Of a DNA stretch of 10,358 nucleotides, positions 7,173 through 10,358 are shown piece after piece; within the stretch, counting starts at the first letter, position 1; each line of letters opens with the position of its first letter. Origin of the DNA: CAYJPK01 sp964372035 (lineage in GTDB: Bacteria > Desulfobacterota > Desulfovibrionia > Desulfovibrionales > Desulfovibrionaceae); assembly GCA_964372035.1 (NCBI GenBank), contig CAYJPK010000073.1, positions 1-10,358 of the forward strand, given 5' to 3'. Under the pieces are notes generated by a model. That model saw only the letters and a list, made by a program, of their open reading frames with translations, was not told where the DNA came from and ran no database searches. The position numbers and the translations under genes are program-made.

Positions 7173-7270
7173 AGAGATAATACTCCGCAAGATTCTAATG
7201 TTTTTTTTGTGGAATAAAGAGATATAAGTGAGCAATTTTTATGTATTTTGAATATTCAGACAAAGAGATA
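7171..7270 (+). repeat. Three AAAGAGATA direct repeats at 45-46-bp intervals around the ada-alkA junction
   Basis: AAAGAGATA occurs at 7171-7179, 7216-7224 and 7262-7270; the first two share the longer AATAAAGAGATA. Spacing is 45 and 46 bp, about four helical turns. The first starts at the adaA stop, the second lies upstream of alkA, and the third is inside the alkA coding region (part of 'DKEI'). They could be binding sites or chance purine-rich repeats. Confidence 0.35.
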
Positions 7271-7915
7271 AGCTATCTTAGCAAGAAAGATAAAAAATTT
7301 GCATATGCTATAGAAACTATTGGCTTTGTGCAAAGACCTATTGATAATGATATTTTCACGGCAGTCATACGAGCCATTATAGGGCAACAAGTTTCTAGAA
7401 AATCACGAGAAACCGTTTTCAAAAGAATACGCGAGGGACTTAATGGCATTAATGCAAAGTCAATTCACTTTGCAACAGTTGAAGATATTCAAGCCTTTGG
7501 CACAACTTTCAAAAAAGCCGAATATATAAAAGATTTTGCACAAAAAGTGTATGATGAAGAAATTGATCTTGATGTATTGCATACAATGTCAGATAAAGAA
7601 GTAATTACAGAGCTTTCAAAGTTAAAAGGCATCGGTGTTTGGACTGCAGAAATGTTATTATCAAGTGCTTTAAAGCGTATGGATATTTTTAGTTTTGGTG
7701 ATATTGCAATACATAGAGGCTTAAGAATGCTCTATAGGCATAAAGATATTTCAAAAGAACTTTTTGAAAAATACCGTAAGCGTTATTCGCCTTATGGCAC
7801 AGTGGCAAGTGTGTATTTATGGGCAATTGCGGCAGGTGCAATTCCTGAACTTTACGATCCAAAAGACAAGAAAAAGGTATATACACAAGTTGAAAATTCG
7901 GTGGATTATTTCTAA
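7241..7915 (+). CDS. alkA: AlkA-like DNA-3-methyladenine glycosylase II
   Basis: This 224-residue protein belongs to the helix-hairpin-helix superfamily of base-excision glycosylases, which remove 3-methyladenine and related alkylated bases. Visible features are 'AVIRAIIGQQVSRKS' (41-55), the helix-hairpin-helix 'LSKLKGIGVWTAEMLL' (125-140), and 'FSFGDIAIHRGLRMLYR' (150-166), in which Asp154 sits at the position of the catalytic Asp of E. coli AlkA (Asp238). A C-terminal 'PYGTVASVYLWAIAAG' helix (184-199) follows. There is no iron-sulfur Cys cluster, which separates it from MutY/Nth. It lacks the extra N-terminal domain of E. coli AlkA, as do many short bacterial AlkA proteins. The start ATG has a weak ribosome binding site (GTGAG, 7228-7232). 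It lies 68 bp after adaA and is its probable regulatory target. Confidence 0.87.
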   Translation: MYFEYSDKEISYLSKKDKKFAYAIETIGFVQRPIDNDIFTAVIRAIIGQQVSRKSRETVFKRIREGLNGINAKSIHFATVEDIQAFGTTFKKAEYIKDFAQKVYDEEIDLDVLHTMSDKEVITELSKLKGIGVWTAEMLLSSALKRMDIFSFGDIAIHRGLRMLYRHKDISKELFEKYRKRYSPYGTVASVYLWAIAAGAIPELYDPKDKKKVYTQVENSVDYF

Positions 7916-7939
7916 TATGGATTTTTGAGATAAAACTTT

Positions 7940-7977
7940 AACGCAATATATTTCAGCCCTCTAAAATCTATTGCGTT
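7940..7977. promoter_or_regulatory. Perfect 9-bp inverted repeat between alkA and the rsgA-like gene
   Basis: AACGCAATA (7940-7948) and TATTGCGTT (7969-7977) are exact inverse complements separated by 20 bp; the match extends outward by a few pairs with one G-T wobble. No T-tract follows, so it is not a standard terminator. It could be an operator with half-sites about three helical turns apart, or a hairpin between transcripts. It is the clearest structured element in this 116-bp gap. Confidence 0.45.
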
Positions 7978-8031
7978 GAAGTAATAAATACTATATTAAT
8001 CATTCAAGCTCTATTAGTTTAAAGGTTTTAT

Positions 8032-9108
8032 ATGCATTACTTAGAAAAATATGGAATAAGTGAGAGATTCATTGCACTTGCAAGTCAATTTCCAAACTTA
8101 GAATTAGCAAGAATTGTTGCTCAATACAAGGGAATTTATAGAATTGCCAGCGAACAAGGTGAAACGCTTGCAGAAATTTCAGGAAAATTCAGCTTTGAAG
8201 CAAGTAAACTCACTGACTACCCTGCTGTCGGTGATTATGTGATGGTGCAAAACGATAATGATGCTGAGCGAGCAATCATTCATCATGTCCTCCCTCGTAA
8301 AAGTACATTTCAAAGATCTGCTGTTGGAGTAAGTAATCAATTTCAAATAGTTGCTACAAATATCGATATTGTTTTTTTATGCATGTCTTTGAATAATAAT
8401 TTCAACTTAAACAGATTAGAACGATACATTTCAATAGCTTGGGATAGTGGAGCAAGCCCTGTTGTTATTTTGACAAAATCAGATTTGGCAGGCGATAAGC
8501 TTCATGAACTTATTCAGCAAGTTGAAAGCATTACTCTTTATACCGATATTATTACACTTTCCATGTATGATGATGACATAAAATCAAAATTTGCTCCCTT
8601 TATAAAACATGGAATTACTGCAGCTTTTATTGGTTCGTCAGGCGTAGGAAAATCTACTCTTATCAATAAACTTTTAGGAAATGATACCATAGCCACGCAA
8701 GAAATCAGTTTTGACGACAAGGGAAAACACACAACAACAGGGCGAGAAATTTTCTTGCTTGAATCTGGCGGAGTACTTATTGATACTGCTGGAATGAGAG
8801 AAATCGGAGTTGACAACGCAGACTTATCTTCTTCATTTTCAGATATTGAAGAGCTTGCCGAAAAATGCAAATTCAAAGACTGTACACATAATTCAGAACC
8901 GAATTGCGCCGTGAGAAAAGCAATTGTAGACGGAGTAATTAGCCAAAGACGATTTGATAATTATCTAAAAATATTACATGAAAATTCTTATGAGGGGCTT
9001 TCTGCAAAAGAAAGGGAAGAAGCGAAACTTAATAGAATGTTTAGTGAAGTCGGCGGTATGAAAAACAGCCGTAATGCCATACGAGAAAAACAGAAAAAGA
9101 GGTATTAA
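8032..9108 (+). CDS. rsgA: RsgA-like ribosome small-subunit biogenesis GTPase (long variant)
   Basis: The protein (358 residues) is a circularly permuted GTPase that acts in late maturation of the 30S subunit. An N-terminal OB-like domain (~25-95, 'DYPAVGDYVMV' at 62-72) precedes the GTPase domain, whose motifs come in the permuted order: G4 'TKSD' (148-151), G1 P-loop 'GSSGVGKST' (201-209), G2 'HTTT' (233-236), G3 'DTAG' (251-254). The C-terminal zinc module has Cys279, Cys284, His286 and Cys292, and the tail is very basic ('NAIREKQKKRY'). All motifs are intact. The ~30 residues before the OB domain and the overall length are those of a ~350-residue variant often found in accessory or Firmicute-like contexts, so a second, standard rsgA may exist elsewhere. 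AAAGG six bases before the ATG supports the start. The methyltransferase gene follows after 3 bp. Confidence 0.93.
   Translation: MHYLEKYGISERFIALASQFPNLELARIVAQYKGIYRIASEQGETLAEISGKFSFEASKLTDYPAVGDYVMVQNDNDAERAIIHHVLPRKSTFQRSAVGVSNQFQIVATNIDIVFLCMSLNNNFNLNRLERYISIAWDSGASPVVILTKSDLAGDKLHELIQQVESITLYTDIITLSMYDDDIKSKFAPFIKHGITAAFIGSSGVGKSTLINKLLGNDTIATQEISFDDKGKHTTTGREIFLLESGGVLIDTAGMREIGVDNADLSSSFSDIEELAEKCKFKDCTHNSEPNCAVRKAIVDGVISQRRFDNYLKILHENSYEGLSAKEREEAKLNRMFSEVGGMKNSRNAIREKQKKRY
9097..9103 (+). promoter_or_regulatory. Ribosome binding site of the methyltransferase gene, inside the end of rsgA
   Basis: AAGAGGT at the 3' end of the rsgA coding sequence lies eight bases before ATG 9112. 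Only three bases separate the two genes, so translation is probably coupled. Confidence 0.6.
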
Positions 9109-9111
9109 GCT

Positions 9112-9858
9112 ATGGAAAAATATTTTTTTGAAGCTTTTGAAAATATGGACAGACTAGGTCCAGGGAGTGAGAACTCAACTCTTGATGCTGTAAAACATAT
9201 TGATATTACACGTAAAGTTAAAATTTTAGATATAGGTTGCGGTGTTGGTACACATACTTTTTTGCTTGCAAATAAAATTACAAATGCTGAAATTATAGCT
9301 ATTGATAATAGTCAAAATTTTATAGATAAGTTCAACAAAAGTGCGAAACTTCTCAAGCTTGATGACAGAGTAAAGGGTATTTGCATGTCAATGTTTGAAA
9401 TGACATTTGAGGATAACAGTTTTGATTATATTTTTGCTGAGGGATCTATATATATTGCAGGCTTCACAAATGGGCTTTCAGATTGGAAAAGATTATTAAA
9501 AAAAGATGGACTTATTATTTGTAGCGAAATATCTTGGACAAGCGACAATCCATCACCTAAAGTAAAAGATTTTTGGGCTAATAATTATCCACAAATGGAT
9601 AATATTACAAATAAAATTGCTCAAGCTGAAGATTTAGGGTATAAGCTTATTGAATATTTTCCATTAGCTAAAGAAGCATGGACAGATAATTATTATATTC
9701 CACTCCAAAAAAATATCAATAGCATGAAAACAAAATATATAGGTGATGAAACAGCCTTGGAAGTTATTGATATTATTCAAGAAGAAATTGATATATACTC
9801 AAAGTTTAACAGTGAATACAATTATGTATTTTATGTATTACAAGCAAGGAGCAACTAA
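9112..9858 (+). CDS. Class I SAM-dependent methyltransferase, substrate unknown
   Basis: The 248-residue protein has a Rossmann methyltransferase core. Motif I is 'ILDIGCGVGTHTF' (38-50), the SAM-ribose acidic residue is probably Asp65 in 'IIAIDNSQNF', motif II/III residues appear in 'DNSFDYIFAEGS', and 'LKKDGLIICSEISW' is the strand-4/5 region. The N-terminal 'NMDRLGPGSENSTLDAV' (11-27) is the 'GPGS-T' segment seen in a group of small-molecule-type methyltransferases. Nothing in the sequence fixes the acceptor. The C-terminal ~90 residues are less conserved and likely form the substrate cap. There is no membrane segment. It is sandwiched between rsgA (3 bp) and the GNAT gene (overlap), so all three are probably one transcript. 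Confidence 0.85.
   Translation: MEKYFFEAFENMDRLGPGSENSTLDAVKHIDITRKVKILDIGCGVGTHTFLLANKITNAEIIAIDNSQNFIDKFNKSAKLLKLDDRVKGICMSMFEMTFEDNSFDYIFAEGSIYIAGFTNGLSDWKRLLKKDGLIICSEISWTSDNPSPKVKDFWANNYPQMDNITNKIAQAEDLGYKLIEYFPLAKEAWTDNYYIPLQKNINSMKTKYIGDETALEVIDIIQEEIDIYSKFNSEYNYVFYVLQARSN
9846..9851 (+). promoter_or_regulatory. Ribosome binding site of the GNAT gene
   Basis: AAGGAG lies six bases before ATG 9858, inside the end of the methyltransferase gene. It is the strongest Shine-Dalgarno in the window and confirms the overlapping TAATG start. Confidence 0.75.
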
Positions 9859-10358
9859 TGAAAACACCTTACGAAATACAGTATACAGCCTTTTTAAATG
9901 CAGGTGAACCTTATGACGAAAGACATGCAAGACTTTATGCACAATTAGCTGATGATCTTACTGCAAGCGGTTCTTTCTCTTTCGTATATGAGGGAGTGGC
10001 GCACGCTTGCTATACACCTCTTGTTTTAGATGAAGCTTCGCACTTAAAATGTTATATACTTGCTCCTATTGCAGTCTTGCCAGAATGTCAAAACAAAGGC
10101 TATGCAACACGTCTTATGACAGAAGCAGAAAAAGAGCTACAAGCAGATGTGATATTTGTGCTGGGCGACCCAATGCACTATGCACGCCGTTACAACACGC
10201 CTCATAAGGTAAAATTTCCTGTTGAAACAAATGCACCGACTGATTGCTGGTTTGCTCGTGAGCTTACTGAGGGGGCTTTGGCAAAAGCTGGTGAAACACC
10301 TTCCACAATCTTAGGACCTTTTGCAAACCCTATTATGTGGAAAGAACCTAGTGAACAA
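9858..10358 (+). CDS. GNAT-family N-acetyltransferase, YhbS-like (3' end outside the window)
   Basis: The frame is open from ATG 9858, whose A is shared with the preceding TAA, to the right edge: 167 codons without a stop. The acetyl-CoA-binding motif A is 'LAPIAVLPECQNKGYATRLM' (68-87), containing the Q-x-x-G-x-A pyrophosphate loop. It is followed by 'VIFVLGDPMHYARRY' (98-112), a strand and catalytic-region segment typical of the YhbS subgroup, and 'DCWFARELTEGAL' (129-141). The N-terminus is slightly short for the family: the first strand is nearly absent and the protein begins near the 'YTAFLNAGEPYDERHARLY' helix. No more upstream sequence is available in this frame without entering the methyltransferase. 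The substrate cannot be told from the sequence. Translational coupling to the methyltransferase suggests a shared role, possibly modification of a small molecule or peptide. Confidence 0.85.
   Translation, partial: MKTPYEIQYTAFLNAGEPYDERHARLYAQLADDLTASGSFSFVYEGVAHACYTPLVLDEASHLKCYILAPIAVLPECQNKGYATRLMTEAEKELQADVIFVLGDPMHYARRYNTPHKVKFPVETNAPTDCWFARELTEGALAKAGETPSTILGPFANPIMWKEPSEQ

Noticed and set aside
7181..7215. Terminator after adaA (TCCGCA with TGTGGA around an internal T-run)
   Set aside because: The T-run lies in the loop and not after the stem, and the stem is only six pairs with a wobble.
7689..8876. Minus-strand open frames at 7689-7886 and 8538-8876
   Set aside because: They are antisense shadows of alkA and the rsgA-like gene, both of which have intact motifs.

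Overview
The window splits into three parts. Positions 1-3249 hold the first 1083 codons of a very large, leftward-transcribed secreted adhesin made of tandem VCBS/cadherin-like domains; the gene runs off the left edge. Positions 3250-5112 are an AT-rich stretch with the adhesin's promoter and a long leader, followed by remains of at least two decayed genes. Positions 5113-10358 are a tightly packed rightward run of seven intact-looking genes; the last runs off the right edge.

The organism looks like a low-GC Gram-negative, host- or gut-associated bacterium. The adhesin's N-terminal block (a hydrophobic segment on a 'DNFYG' theme, then 'MPEFEIDG', 'IPGEAFFAAFGEEL' and an Ala/Gly/Pro linker) resembles the start of type-I-secreted adhesins I associate with Desulfovibrionaceae. 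That placement is by recall, not by search. The rightward block is more AT-rich and carries families common in Firmicutes (AdaA-type Ada, small AlkD, the roughly 350-residue RsgA, an L-2-amino-thiazoline-4-carboxylate hydrolase-like protein), so it may be horizontally acquired.

In the rightward block, an L-2-amino-thiazoline-4-carboxylate hydrolase-like gene is followed at 17 bp by alkD. Next comes a gene for an Ada-type methylphosphotriester sensor/activator, and then an AlkA-like 3-methyladenine glycosylase. Together these three form a compact alkylation-damage response: one sensor and two structurally unrelated base-excision glycosylases. After a 116-bp gap with a perfect 9-bp inverted repeat come an rsgA-like ribosome-assembly GTPase, a class I SAM-dependent methyltransferase (3 bp downstream) and a GNAT acetyltransferase whose start overlaps the methyltransferase stop (TAATG).

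The two most informative oddities are these. First, a 380-bp perfect repeat in the adhesin, with a 756-bp period, sits beside clearly diverged flanking repeat segments, which points to recent gene conversion or duplication. Second, a junction near 4572-4577 joins two divergently oriented genes, a MerR-like effector domain leftward and a DUF169 protein rightward. Both have lost their 5' halves at the same point, as expected if one deletion removed their shared promoter region. I see no clearly new defence or mobile system in the window.
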